A DNA stretch of 64,000 nucleotides from Penelope pileata. Its lineage: Eukaryota; Chordata; Aves; Galliformes; Cracidae. Each line of letters opens with the position of its first letter. The stretch's first letter is position 1. Under the pieces are notes generated by a model. That model was not told the DNA's origin and ran no database searches. It saw only the letters and a program-made list of their open reading frames with translations. The DNA lies in the NCBI GenBank assembly GCA_013396635.1, contig WBMW01005507.1, positions 1,806 through 65,805 on the forward strand, given 5' to 3'. Shown here piece after piece: positions 37,501-48,900 of the stretch. The translations under genes were made by a program, and so were the position numbers.

Positions 37501-39160
37501 GAGACAAACTCAAGGTGCAATAACAATGCTACACCAAAAAAAAAAAAATCCTAAGTCCCACTTAATTTCAACATTACTACCTGATTTTTTTTTTTAAAGA
37601 TTCTAACACAATCAACTCAAAAAGCTTTCTCCTCTCCTACGTACACATACACATGATCCAGGGTGTATTATTTTCTGAAATGACAACTTCTGTCCTTTGA
37701 ATTCACAGCAATCTGAGCAGCAGAAAAACCTACGGATTTATGATGGATTTTCCTCTTTGGTTCTTCTCTTTTTTTATTTTCCAATTTAGCTCTTTTTTCT
37801 TTGCCCTTTACACCATTCATCTTTTAATACCAAGGCAATGAATTTGTGTATTTGTTTCCTTGTTTCAGCGAGAAAAGAGAGAAAAAAAAAAATATGTGCA
37901 TCTAGAGGTTAACTGTAAAGGTTTATGTTCAACAAAACCCTCCACACATACACAGTTCTGCTCTGGCCTCCTAGTTTTTGTCTGGCTTTACCCCTTTAAT
38001 GAAATCTAAATCACTCAGCACTGCCTACGTGCCCTGCACATGGCCCAAGGGCAGACCCCAGGCAGGGTCTGCAGCACTCAGGTGGACGCCCTGGCAGGCA
38101 GCGAGGTGCCCTGAAATGGAACGGTCCCTCGGGTCCCGCTGCCTGCAGCAGGGTGGATGCCCTACAGGGGATGCCTTAACTCACACGCGTCTCTGGTCCG
38201 TGAAGACCAAAGGCTGTGTCTGCATGAGGAGGTGGCACCGTCCAAATTTTTGTATTCAGCAGTCAGGGACTTGAGTTTATTTCTTGCTGGAGGAATTCTG
38301 AACCCACAGCTCTTACTTCCCCACGGAAACATTGTAATGCTATAGGGAATCAAAGCATTTTGTACTCTGTTGAAGCTCTCCCACTAGAAAGATTAATGAA
38401 AACAAGGTGAGAAGGCCAGATAATTGTTACACCCAGTAGCTTAAATAGAAAACAAAGCAGAGTGCTGGAGCAGAGACCTGAACTGGGGCTCCATGCAAAC
38501 CAAAGCCTAAGCCACCAACCGGCAGCCCCCTGGCTGCCCACTGGCAGGCAATGAGCCCTTCCTTCTTCTCTGCACTGAGGAACACCATCAGAAGGAGAGG
38601 TGGAGAATGCCTCCTTGCCAATATTACAGCAGATTGTCTGTTGATTACACCTTCCCTCTTCCAAAACACAACTCCAAACAAATACAGCATGGTATTTGCC
38701 TGGGACAGGTTCCACAAACAGAAAAATGCTAAAATCAAAATGTCAGGTAGAGAAGGCTGGCCAGGAGATAAGGCCCTTCCTCTCCTCTCCATTTGGAGAT
38801 ACAACAGCAGTGTTCTCACAGAACCTTGACGTGCAAAATGCAAAAATATTTTACTATTTGTCTTTATTCTCCTACCTGAGTATCTAAATGCCAGTGCAAT
38901 GGCCAGGGCATCTTCCTTTCTTCCTGCACTTTTTGTATCAGGAAGCTCCTAACCTCTAAGCACTTGGAGGTGTGTCTGTTTGACACGCTGAATTAACTCA
39001 CTACCAATACAAATCCTCCCACTATGAAGCCACACACACTGCCTCAAGCTGCAGCTGCACTGCTCCCAGCCCAAGGCCTCGCTGCTGCGATTCCACCTCA
39101 GTCTGTACCACAGCGAGGAGTCCCACGGAGTGAGTTCATCACAGCTGTGAAGAGCTGAGT
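34561..39160. other. Noncoding region with no recognised gene
   Basis: No gene was recognised. The block at 36.73-37.11 kb is listed separately. Poly(A) and poly(T) runs lie near 37537 and 37586. Confidence 0.55.
36730..37110. promoter_or_regulatory. Candidate conserved noncoding element F
   Basis: Two motif-dense segments flank a GC-rich spacer. The first holds CAGCTGTCAAAATTATTCAG (E-box plus MEIS-like site from 36750). The second holds a CRE-like TGACATCA at 37043-37050 and CCCGATTAAAAATATTC. A regulatory role is inferred. Confidence 0.35.
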
Positions 39161-39680
39161 CACAGACTCATGGATCACTAGGTTTTAAAGGACCTACAAG
39201 ATCACCTAGTCCAACGGTCCCCCTACCACCAATATTACCCACTAAACTACCAAACCATATCCCTTAGCACCTCATCCAGATGCTTCTTGAACACCACCAG
39301 GGACAGTGGCTCCCCCAACTCCCTGGGCAGGCTGTTCCAGTGCCTGACCACTGTTTCAGAGAAGCAGTTTTTCCTTAGATCTAACCTGAACCTTCCCTGG
39401 CACAGCTTGTGGGCATTCCCTCTCGTCCTGTCATTAGTTACCTGGGCAAAGAGGCCGACCCCCTCCTGATCCCAGCCTTCCTTCAGGAAGCTGTAGAGCG
39501 CGATGAGGTCTCCCCTGAGCCTCCTCTTCTCCAGACTAAACAATCCCAGCTCCCTCAGCTGCTCCCCATAGCACTGTGCTCCAGGCCCCTCACCAGTTTC
39601 ATCGCCCTTCTCTGGACACGTTCCAGGGCCTCAGTGTCTTTCTTGTAGTGAGGGGCCCAAAACTGAACACAGAATTCGAT
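39161..39680 (-). mobile_element. CR1 LINE with 3' end of the reverse transcriptase ORF
   Basis: This is the longest CR1 copy in the window, about 520 bp, in minus orientation. The minus strand still encodes the C-terminal part of CR1 ORF2. One frame carries EFCVQFWAPHYKKDTEALER, and another carries LEKRRLRGDLIALYSFLKEG and RNCFSETVVRHWNSLPRELG-like blocks (here RKNCFSETVV). A frameshift separates the two pieces, so the copy is inactive. It is 5'-truncated. Confidence 0.95.
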
Positions 39681-39717
39681 CTCGTGGCTCTGGCCTGGGA
39701 CTGGATTTGGACACGTT

Positions 39718-39960
39718 AGGATCACAGAATGGTTGGGTTGAAAGGAACCTCGCAGCCCCCAGCCCCACCCCTGCCGTGGGCCGGCTGCCCCCCAGCTCAG
39801 GCTGCCCAGGGCCCATCCACAGCCTCGGGCACCTCTGGGGATGGGGCACCCACAGCTCTCTGAGCCCTGTGCCAGGGCCTCACCGCCCTCTGAGTGAAGA
39901 ACACCTGACCTCAATCTCCCGTTAGTTAAAGCCACCCCTGTGCCCTGTCACCACCTGCCC
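39718..39960 (-). mobile_element. Second CR1 LINE 3' fragment, directly adjacent
   Basis: A new 3' end (AGGATCACAGAATGGTTGGG) begins 37 bp past the end of the preceding CR1. It continues through CACCCACAGCTCTCTGAGCC to the CACCTGCCC block. The subfamily looks different from the previous copy (GCCGGCTGCCCCCCAGCTCA block) and resembles the copy at 7240-7430, so these are two insertions. Confidence 0.93.
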
Positions 39961-40249
39961 GGGTCAGGCCGCAGCGCGGTGCCCGCAGCCCCGGCCCCGC
40001 TGGGAACGGAGGCAGCGCTCCCTGCAGCCCCGCACGCCGTGAGGGACCGAGGGAGCACGGGCCCGGTGGGACAGCACCGATCCCCGGCTGTGTGCCTGCC
40101 AGCGATCACTGCATCAACCCTGCGAATTGCCCTGACGAGCTGAGAGCAGCACATCTCCTAATTAACTCTAACAGAAGCCAACCGTCCCAGTACATTATTT
40201 AAGAAATTAACTGTACCATGCGGCTTATCGTGACTGGGCTGTGCTCTGT

Positions 40250-40625
40250 GAACAGGTACACTGCAACTTTCTGCCCTTGAACTTCCTCGGGCCGCGGCTC
40301 CCTGCGGGCTCCCGAAGCGGGCCCGGGCCCGGCTCCTCCCGCTCTCCAGGGGCAGCGCCGGGGCAGACGCGTCCCCACCGCCTCCGCGCTGCCCTCAGCG
40401 CCGCGGCCCCGCAGCCCCCTCCGCCGGGCGCGGCTGCGCGCAGTGCGCCTGCGCGGCAGCCACTCGCTCCTCCAGGGCAGACGAGACGCGAGGCAGAGCG
40501 GAGCCGGGAAGCTGCACGGTGGAGGAGGCCTTCCGGTCCCGGTGAGAGCGCTTCCGGCGGCGGCTCCGGGGCTCCCCGCCGCCCGCAGCACAGCCGCCTG
40601 CTGCAGATGAGAGCGCTGTGAGTTT
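40250..40625. promoter_or_regulatory. Orphan CpG island with NRF1-like and ETS-like sites
   Basis: This compact island is very rich in GC and CpG. It contains a near-consensus NRF1 site (TGCGCCTGCGC, 40444-40454) and two ETS cores on the minus strand (CCTTCCGG at 40529-40536, CTTCCGG at 40551-40557), a typical pairing for housekeeping promoters. A good plus-strand splice donor (CCCG|GTGAGAG) has its GT at 40542. All six frames are open for long stretches from composition alone, and none encodes a recognised protein. By human synteny it could start a plus-strand transcript facing UBE2B (CDKN2AIPNL position) or a noncoding first exon of a minus-strand gene such as JADE2. Neither was confirmed by coding sequence. 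Confidence 0.65.
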
Positions 40626-42418
40626 TGGCTCCACATCGGCACAGTTTGTAGACGCCCTGAGACCGCCACAAGCGGCCTGGGCGCGGCCACAAGCACCAGC
40701 CGGTGGCCCTGGTTAATGGCGTTGCTTCTTTCTCAGGCTTTACCCAATTCTCCCGTGCCCTGTGTTTATGACGCGCGGTACGGGAGCAGTCGCGCTCTCC
40801 CAGGGGATGCACCGCAGGCTCCTGGGCAAGCAGGGACCCTGTGTCACCGAACAGCCGGCTCTGTCCCCACACCTGTCTGCAGATGACCACAATCAGTCCG
40901 GGTTCTCTCCATGCTGATGTCAATTCCTGAGCTCTGTCGCTGTCATACAGGCTGAGACTCCCCCCCAGCCACACAGAACGTGTCAGCTCCATCGGTCTGT
41001 AACGAGGCCAAGCTGTTCAGGAACAACCAATGAATGTGAACTCTAACAAACAGCAAATCTCATCTCACAGCAAAGCCACAAAAATAGCAAAACTGGAGGT
41101 AAAATGAGAAAACCATTCACAACTTCTTACACTGCTTCTTAGAAACAGGAACGCTGGCAGCATTACGTACAGCTTTGGCACTGACGCTGGTTTACCAGCC
41201 CCACAGCAAAAAGGGAATCAGGTCCTTTGGGGCTTCTGTTAACAAGCAGAAGTTGATTCAAGAGACCACAGATTCACTGACTTACAGACTTCTCATGACT
41301 TCAGGACAGCAGTACTAATAGTTTGAGCTTCTGCACACTAACTACAGTTTTTTAAAAAGTTCCTAAGGTGCAATAGTTTTGTTCCAATGAGCTACCATCA
41401 ATATTCTTTAACAATTCAGGGTAGTTTTTAAAATTAATAGTGCTGCTCCTGTGAGTTTAACAACTTTTTAAGCAGATGAGGTGGAAACTGAGATTCCTGG
41501 TGCACTGCACTGACACTGCTTGGCTTTTACCAGTGACTACAACCAATAAATACTTTCTCTTCCAGGTGAAATCAACTTCCACTGCTTTTCAGGCAGCACT
41601 GAGGTGTATTTTTTTTTATATGGGACGAGGGTTTTATAACATATGTCACACTGGCTGGAACTATGGCAGCAGTGTTACAATTTTGTTGCTGGAAGGAAAA
41701 AAAAGCCTAATTCTTTACTGTTATCATCCACCCTGGTTTAAAGAATACAGGAAGCTATCAGCATATCCACATCTACAGAGAAAAAAAACAGACTTCTGCC
41801 AAACTGGCAACTTAAGAATATTCAGAGCTTCTATGAAGCAGACATGACACCAGGTTCCAAAGAACTCCATTAAATCTGCAATCACATTCTCTTCTGTTTG
41901 TGATTAATTACTGCCCTATCCCAAGGGAAACTAATGGGACGCCTGTTTAATTATTAGAAGATATTCAGGACTGTATTACAGTATCAATATAGGACAGATT
42001 TAGAGGACAGCATTTTACAGCTTGGTCACATACACTCTCCCTGAAAAAAAGAAAAATGATTACATTACTATCAAAGCCTGGTGATGCAGGCCCTGTTTGC
42101 AACTCTGCTGCTGGTTTGCAGTGGGACTTTTAGCCAAGTAGTTGCATTTCCCCATTTGTAAGGTGGCATTACCCATACTTCTCTTCCTCATACAACTGAG
42201 GACACAGAATCAAGTTAAAACTCTGTTGCAGATACAGGGATATCCACAGTGAAGACAGTTACATCATGGATTAACTCTTCTGTTTGTGAAGTGCATGGTA
42301 CAATCTGCACGTAGCAAAAGGAAAAATGGACTAAAAATGAGCCCTCTGGAAGAGATACAGAATGAGAGAAGAGTGTCTTGCACTGAGGTTATGTATTTAA
42401 CAGTTTTACATGAAATAT
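40626..42418. other. AT-rich noncoding sequence between the orphan CpG island and UBE2B 3' end
   Basis: The base composition changes here from GC-moderate to AT-rich. A plus-strand AATAAA lies at 41545-41550. No coding exon was recognised on either strand; exons of CDKN2AIPNL, expected here from human gene order, were looked for and not seen. Confidence 0.55.
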
Positions 42419-42814
42419 TTATATATAAAAACTTTGTTAAGTGCTTTTCTCCAATTTAAAAATCTAAAGAATTCAAAAATAAGGCATTCAATATTTGAAA
42501 AAGTACAGATTTACAAAATGTGTATATTCTGTCATGAAAACTCCACACCAACATTATACACTTGGAAAAAAAATACAAACAGGATATATTACAAATTTAT
42601 GTAGCAATAACTTAGTTCATACCATGCAATAAGAAGTACGTTAATCAAGATACACAAGCTTTAAGTTTCCTAAACTGGAGGGCTTAATTCTGTTTGCAAA
42701 TGAGTTTGTATGCAAATTCTTAGAGCTGTGGCACTTGAAATTTCTTGGTAGCCTTTCTATTGAGAGTTAAATTGTACATAATGATTACGAGGATGGAGAG
42801 TAACAAAGCAGCTG
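42419..42814 (-). other. UBE2B: Probable UBE2B 3' UTR (proximal part)
   Basis: The DNA just past the stop codon is strongly AT-rich and has no open frame, as expected for a 3' UTR. No canonical AATAAA was found on the minus strand here. A weak variant, TATAAA, lies at 42424-42419, and an ATTAAA lies further out near 41951-41946, so the transcript may extend to about 41.9 kb. The cleavage site is not resolved. Confidence 0.45.
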
Positions 42815-42943
42815 TTACGAATCATTCCAACTTTGTTCGACAATAGCTGAAACTCTTTTCTCATATTCACGTTTGTTCTCCTGATAAAGCTGTGCTGCCT
42901 GACTGTTTGCTGGACTGTTTGGATTAGGTTCGTCAAGCAGAGA
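42815..42943 (-). CDS. UBE2B: UBE2B terminal coding exon 6 with stop
   Basis: This exon encodes residues 111-152 followed by TAA (42817-42815). It runs from [20 protein letters not shown] through the last helix to EQSWNDS. The acceptor is TTACAG at 42949-42944. Ser120, described as a CDK phosphorylation site in RAD6 proteins, is present. The Asn150-Asp-Ser152 end is the UBE2B form; UBE2A ends Arg-Asp-Cys. Confidence 0.97.
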   Translation of the reverse strand, partial: SLLDEPNPNSPANSQAAQLYQENKREYEKRVSAIVEQSWNDS

Positions 42944-45900
42944 CTGTAAAAAGGGAAAAACAAAAAGTGAGACAAACCCACACATTCTAGAACAGAGAAA
43001 AACAATTTATCTTTCACATTAAATGTTTCAGGAGCCCACTTAAAATTACATCTAAGATTAGATACCCATAATTAAGCTGCTGAACCTCCAATTACGCTTT
43101 CTATGAGCATCAGCACTGCATACACTTCTAGGTTCCTTACACCCTTCACAAACCTAGTAGGTACACAGACATTGCACCACTTAGCAGTATGATGCTCACC
43201 GACCATTTGGCAGTTACACCACTCATGTCATGCAGGACTAAAGAGGGGCTTAAGATACCTTCTGCAAAACTTCACTGTAGAAATGTAACAACATTCACAC
43301 AGGAGAAATTTTTACTTGTGAAGTGAGCCATACCATTTTTACTTATTCCAAGGTAAAGATTTCAGCAGTACTGTCTCTGAAGTCACAGGCCAAGGCTTTG
43401 TGAAATGTTTTCAAACATTAGAAATTTTACATCGGATTGCCCATCTTGACCAAAAACAGTTAAAAAGAATCAAAACCAATAACTGTTTTCTTGTAAAAAT
43501 TATCCACTGGCAATTTTGTAGCTCAACATCAGTAATTACACAGGTCAGCACTTTGCCTTTATTTGATCTAAAAAGCTTAGCCTGCAAGTGTTTGAAGTTC
43601 TTTGATAGAGGTACCTGTGAGCTTTGTCACTGAGCTTCTAACAACATACTTAGAGACTCTAACAACATACTTTGCTGCAAAGCAGATGTAATGTTACCTG
43701 AATTGAAGTTAAAATAGATGAAACATCGTATGTCGGACTCCACCGATTCTGAAGAATATCTAAACATATGCTACCATCCGCATAAACTGTGAACACAACA
43801 TACACACTGTTTACAAATTAGCAGATTTATTTTACATTTTGTTTATTAAATACTGCTTAAGCAAGAACTAGTGTATCAATTCAGTCTGCATTTAAATAAT
43901 GCTTTAGGAAAGATTACAGCAGCTATGCTTGACAATCTTATATAATTTGTATAACGTATATACGCTATATATATAGTAGCCTTGTATTTTGCAGGAGATA
44001 TTAGTGAAGTAACAAACACCTAAGAGGAAAAGAAGGTGCAAAGACAATGGCACCAGCACAGGAATCAGTGGAGCTAGACTCAGCTCCTTGCTCCTGCTGC
44101 GTGCCTGGCCCACGTTCAAGCCGCCGTAATGCCTCGCAGCGAGCAGAGAGGCACTTGCTGCGGGCACGGAACGCAGCAAACCAGCTGAGGATCTCAGCCA
44201 TCACACACTGAATGGGGAAACTCTGCACTCCTTTCACACACTCTACACGCAGTAGGAGAGGCACTAAGGCAGACAATAGAAAATACTGAAGAGTGCCTGA
44301 AATCCTAGTTCTGCCTAGATAGGCATCAATAGTCTTAATATAAGAGCCTGTAAGAAACAGACTGTCATGCAAACTTGTGCATGCTGTTTCTCTAGCTTGT
44401 TCATCCAGTAACAAAATAAACCCAACCTGTCAGTGGCATACTGGCCTGCTCACTATGTGAGAGGCATGTGGTTAGAGAGCATTGTCTAAGCAGTCACAGA
44501 ACTGAAGTCAGCCTCTGTTCAAGGAAGGCTCAAGCTACAAGAAATGCTGGAGTGAGTCTACACTTCAACTCTCCAACTGAATCTACATCCCTTTGTTAAC
44601 AGAGGGGATTGGAAAACAGAAAGGCATGGTTTATTTTTTCTGCATCCAACGAGTGAACAAAACTTATGAAGGGCTGGAGTGGGAAGCACGGCACTCTAAA
44701 GCTGCGCTCCCCACCGAGGTGGGGGCAGCCCCTTCCCCTCTGCTCTCCCCTAGGAGCATCCTTGCCCACCTCCAGCTGCCAGCACTGCTTGGCACAGGGA
44801 ACCCCACGAAGGTATTGGCTTGGCTGAGCTCTCACCTGACAGAAACAAGTAACATTTGGCTCCATCAGTTTCCTGCTTCTGTCTGTGCAGACACATCATG
44901 AATTGCTGTTAAATGGAAGGGGGCAGGATCTGCAGCAGGATTACTCCTTGAAGCCAACCTAAGTGCAGCTGCTGCTGAAAACACTCACAGATTTTGCTAC
45001 CAAGGCTACATATTGATTGGAAAGAGACAGATAGCTGCTTCTTAATAGCACCATAATTCTTAATTTTTCATCAAGCAGTTACTGCCTTAGACATCTACTC
45101 AAGAGGTAGCAGTAGAGAGAGAGAGCGTGCAAGCTGTTAAGCATTCTGGAGCTTTGCAGAATACATGACCACACCATAATAGTTAATGGGTACGATAGCT
45201 AAATAAAAGTGATTTACTCACCATTTGGATGGAACATTTTTGATAAAAACCTAACAGTTGGAGGTTTATTTGGATATTCTTCTGAAAATTCTATTACTAG
45301 TTTAAAAGTACCTGTCCAAACAGACATAAATACAATCAGATGACTAGCAACAAGACATGCCTCCAGGAACATATCATCAGTTAATTCACGTGCCCCATAA
45401 TCAATATTTCTTCCCACCATTATGCAAACAAACCACATTGAGTCGGCTTTCTTTTCATATATTTCATGTGATAATGGAACTGCTACCTACTAACAGCAGG
45501 AACAGCAGCAGCAAGGTCCCAGCTCAGAGGGGAAAGCAGCTGCATCCAATGTCAATTATCCCACTGCCTTCCTCCCTTTTTCTGTGATCAAACACGCCCT
45601 GTTCTATGGACTCCAGTGACTTTCAGGTGTTTCATTAAGAAGGCACTGTGGTGCCTGCAAAGAAACACTGGAATTTCACAAGCAGCAATCTCAGTCTTTG
45701 GAGCTCCTGACTGAAAACCTTTATTACAGATCAGTGAATAATTGACTGTAACTCCTCCAACCCAACACAGAAAAACCCATCTGCTGCTGATTACTGCAAT
45801 AATACTGTAATTATTAAACTCATTATTCCTCATATGCCTAGGGGAGGTTCATTACACATCAACTTTCATGTTTATGTCCAGATTTGGTATTCCCCCCTCT

Positions 45901-48900
45901 CACTGAGTTCTATATTCAGAACAATTCAAGATTTTTCACCTGCTCTTAGTTAAAAGAGCAGAAATGAATCAAACATGCTACAAAGATGAAACCAGGAAAG
46001 CATCTCGCTCAGCTATCTTGCTGAGCTTAGCTGCAGAGACGTGAAAACACATCTGGCAGCATTACACCAACTTCCCCCACTACAAGCTTGAGTGTTCTGT
46101 GCCCAAACAAGTCTTGATGTAAGCATGGCTTCATGGCTTTGTAACTAACCACCAACCACAGTGGCAGGACACTGCTCACATCAAAATGCAGTACTTTTAT
46201 AGCTAATTAGACTCCATCACTTTTTGCTTGCTTAGTTTGTTCCACCTTACACAATATCTATTATTTTTCCAAGCAGAACAATGTTAATACTGGCAATATT
46301 TACAAGAATGGCAGGGAATACAGAAGTTAGCTGCTTACCATCTTCAAAAGGTGTCCCTTCTGGCCTGAAAGATTTAGAAAATAAATTCCAGTTAAAAACG
46401 ATCACTACTTCTAAACATGCACAATTAGTATGTATCTTCTTCCTTATCCTCCCTAAGATAAGCATAGGAGCAATTATACAAATATTTAGGGAAGTATCCA
46501 AAGGCAGCCTCTGGAGCTCTGCTGTATTTAGCACACTTTCCCATAGTGGAGCTGTTAGTCAAGATACTTCCTTATCATCCCAAACAGTACATAAGCCATG
46601 TTCAAGACTAGAGCTGAATTAAGGAGCAGATGGATAGTAAGCTGACCTCAGCTTTATCAAAGGATACTAACATCATTCCTCTTCTGTAGGATACATAGCA
46701 CAACTTCCTAGATAGAACCTGGATCTCATTCTGCTGGGAACCCATCCAATCACTGCAAACACATCTGGATTTAATGGCCACCAACATGTGGTGCTCTTAT
46801 GCACTTTTAAAGAGCAAGCCTGCTTTTTCATAACCCATCTCCTATAGAACCCATTCTATTTATTAAGCCACATGCAAACTTCATTAAACAAGACAACGAA
46901 TAAATTTTGTTTTTTTCTTTCCTAGACATTCTTTATTACTCCTGAAAACAGATTTTTACTGTAGCAGCACACTTGGTCATTTTTGTCAATTCCCTGACTT
47001 TACACTCACAATACAGAAGACAGCATTGTAAGAAAACAAACCAACCAACCAAACACAAAGGAGGTTGTTATATTAGCCTTTTGAAACAGGACTTCATAGT
47101 GAGCAAAAACTCTTACCCAAATATAACTGCATTCCACTGCATTATGTTATTCTCAGATGGTGCACCACTGACACCCACAGGAGGGTCTTCCTGCAACCTA
47201 GAATTACAAATATAGAACAGCAAGCCTTACGTAAGTGAAACACTTCCACCTGCAAGTACAATTCAACAGTAATAGCCACTTTTTATAAATTTTTAATCGT
47301 TTTAATGACTAGACCAAATGTTACATGCAGATTAGCAATATTCCAAAAGACAAAACTACAAAGTGAGGCACCTCAAGGTTTTGTCATGTATTCTACCAAT
47401 ACTCTGTGGCAGCCCAACAGGTTAAAGCACCAAATTAAGAATAACTGACAGCACCACGTACAGCTGGGGTTTAGCACTATGCAGTGGGTTTTGAAAGAGC
47501 AGAACCAGTGACTGCTGCTGGCTGCCACAGTGAAAACGACAATAAGCTACAGTCAGAAAGAGGGGCTGAACACCGTGCAGTGACACCTACAGGACATGCT
47601 TGCTGGAACTAAGGGCAAAGAACTGTCAGCTGAGCTTGTTCTGCATCACCAAACCTGTGCCTGATGCGGCTCATTTGGGGTGAGCCCACGTTGGCTGCTG
47701 GGCTGACTGCCTCACAAGGGAAGAGGGAGCAAGGGGAAAACCTGTGCGCTGTTCCCTGTTGTCAGTGCAACAAACGTAAATATTTGTCTCTAAAGTAAGA
47801 GTGGAAGCATTTTAAATTCTTTTTAGTTCCTTAATTCTTGGACTGGGGAAAAGCACATTACTTACTAAAAGCTGCATAAAGTTGTGCCAGACAAATATAC
47901 ATCCCAACTAAAGAACAGAATTTTGATGTCCTTCTTTTGCCCATTCTGTGTAAGTGTTTCTGCTAAAGGATCACCTAAGGCCCTGGAACAAAGTCAAATA
48001 GTGAGCCCCCACCTGAGGGGGACAGCCCAGGCAGACCCTTCAGTGGCAGCTCCTGTCCACTGCACACACACAGCCTCTTGGGTCGTGCAAGAAGAGAGAA
48101 AATAAAGTAACTGCCCTCACTTCAAAAGTGATTGTTCAGTGTTACCTTGAGATCCGAGCACCCAGCAGTGTGATGTTAAGGGCTAGCCTTCGCTGGAAGC
48201 CCTACAGACAAATTCTAACTCAGTTTCAGCAGGTAAGCACAGACTGACTGAGGGCTGACCCAGGTACAGTGCCAGCAGCGATGCCTACCAACTCTCCCAC
48301 GCTTTCCTGCCCTGTGTCTGACAGGGGAGCTCCAGCTGCTCCAGCAGACGCACAGCGGTGATGACGCTGCCCTGCAGAGCCGGGTCAGCAGCCGGGCTCC
48401 GCCTGCCTGCACTCCAGCTCCCCGCCGAGCTGTGTTTACATCCTTCCTCTGAGCACATGCAGTTCAGACAGCTTAATATCAACAGCATAAACCGCCTACT
48501 ATTTTGGTCAGGGAGAGCAGGAATGTGACCTCTTCCATGGCAGACTCCGTGCCAGTGATAACGCCCGAGCACTCAGCACAGTAAGTGCAGCAGGAGGATG
48601 GCTTCGGGTTTTAGATCAATTTTAAAAGCTCATGTGCACCCTGCTGTCAGAAGGGCTAACTACAGAAAGGCTGTGGCAAGGGCTGGAGATCAGACTGATC
48701 CAAACAGGGCCTGGAAGTCACTGACAATTAGGGAAAAGGCAGTGTTTGTAGGCCCTTTCGTAACAAGAAATGTATCTACCTATATAAAAATAACATTTCT
48801 CTGTTGGTTTAGCCAGATTAGATGATACAGAATGCTTCTCTCTCCCCTCTACTCCTGGCAATTACAGCATGCAAGAGGAGTTTATATTTAACAGAGTGAA

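Noticed and set aside
40225..40992. 255-codon minus-strand open frame across the orphan CpG island
   Set aside because: Arg/Gly/Ala/Pro-rich translation typical of CpG-island DNA; overlapping frames on both strands are equally open.
48598..48825. 75-codon plus-strand frame in UBE2B intron 1
   Set aside because: It reads smoothly but matches no known family and lacks any supporting signal.
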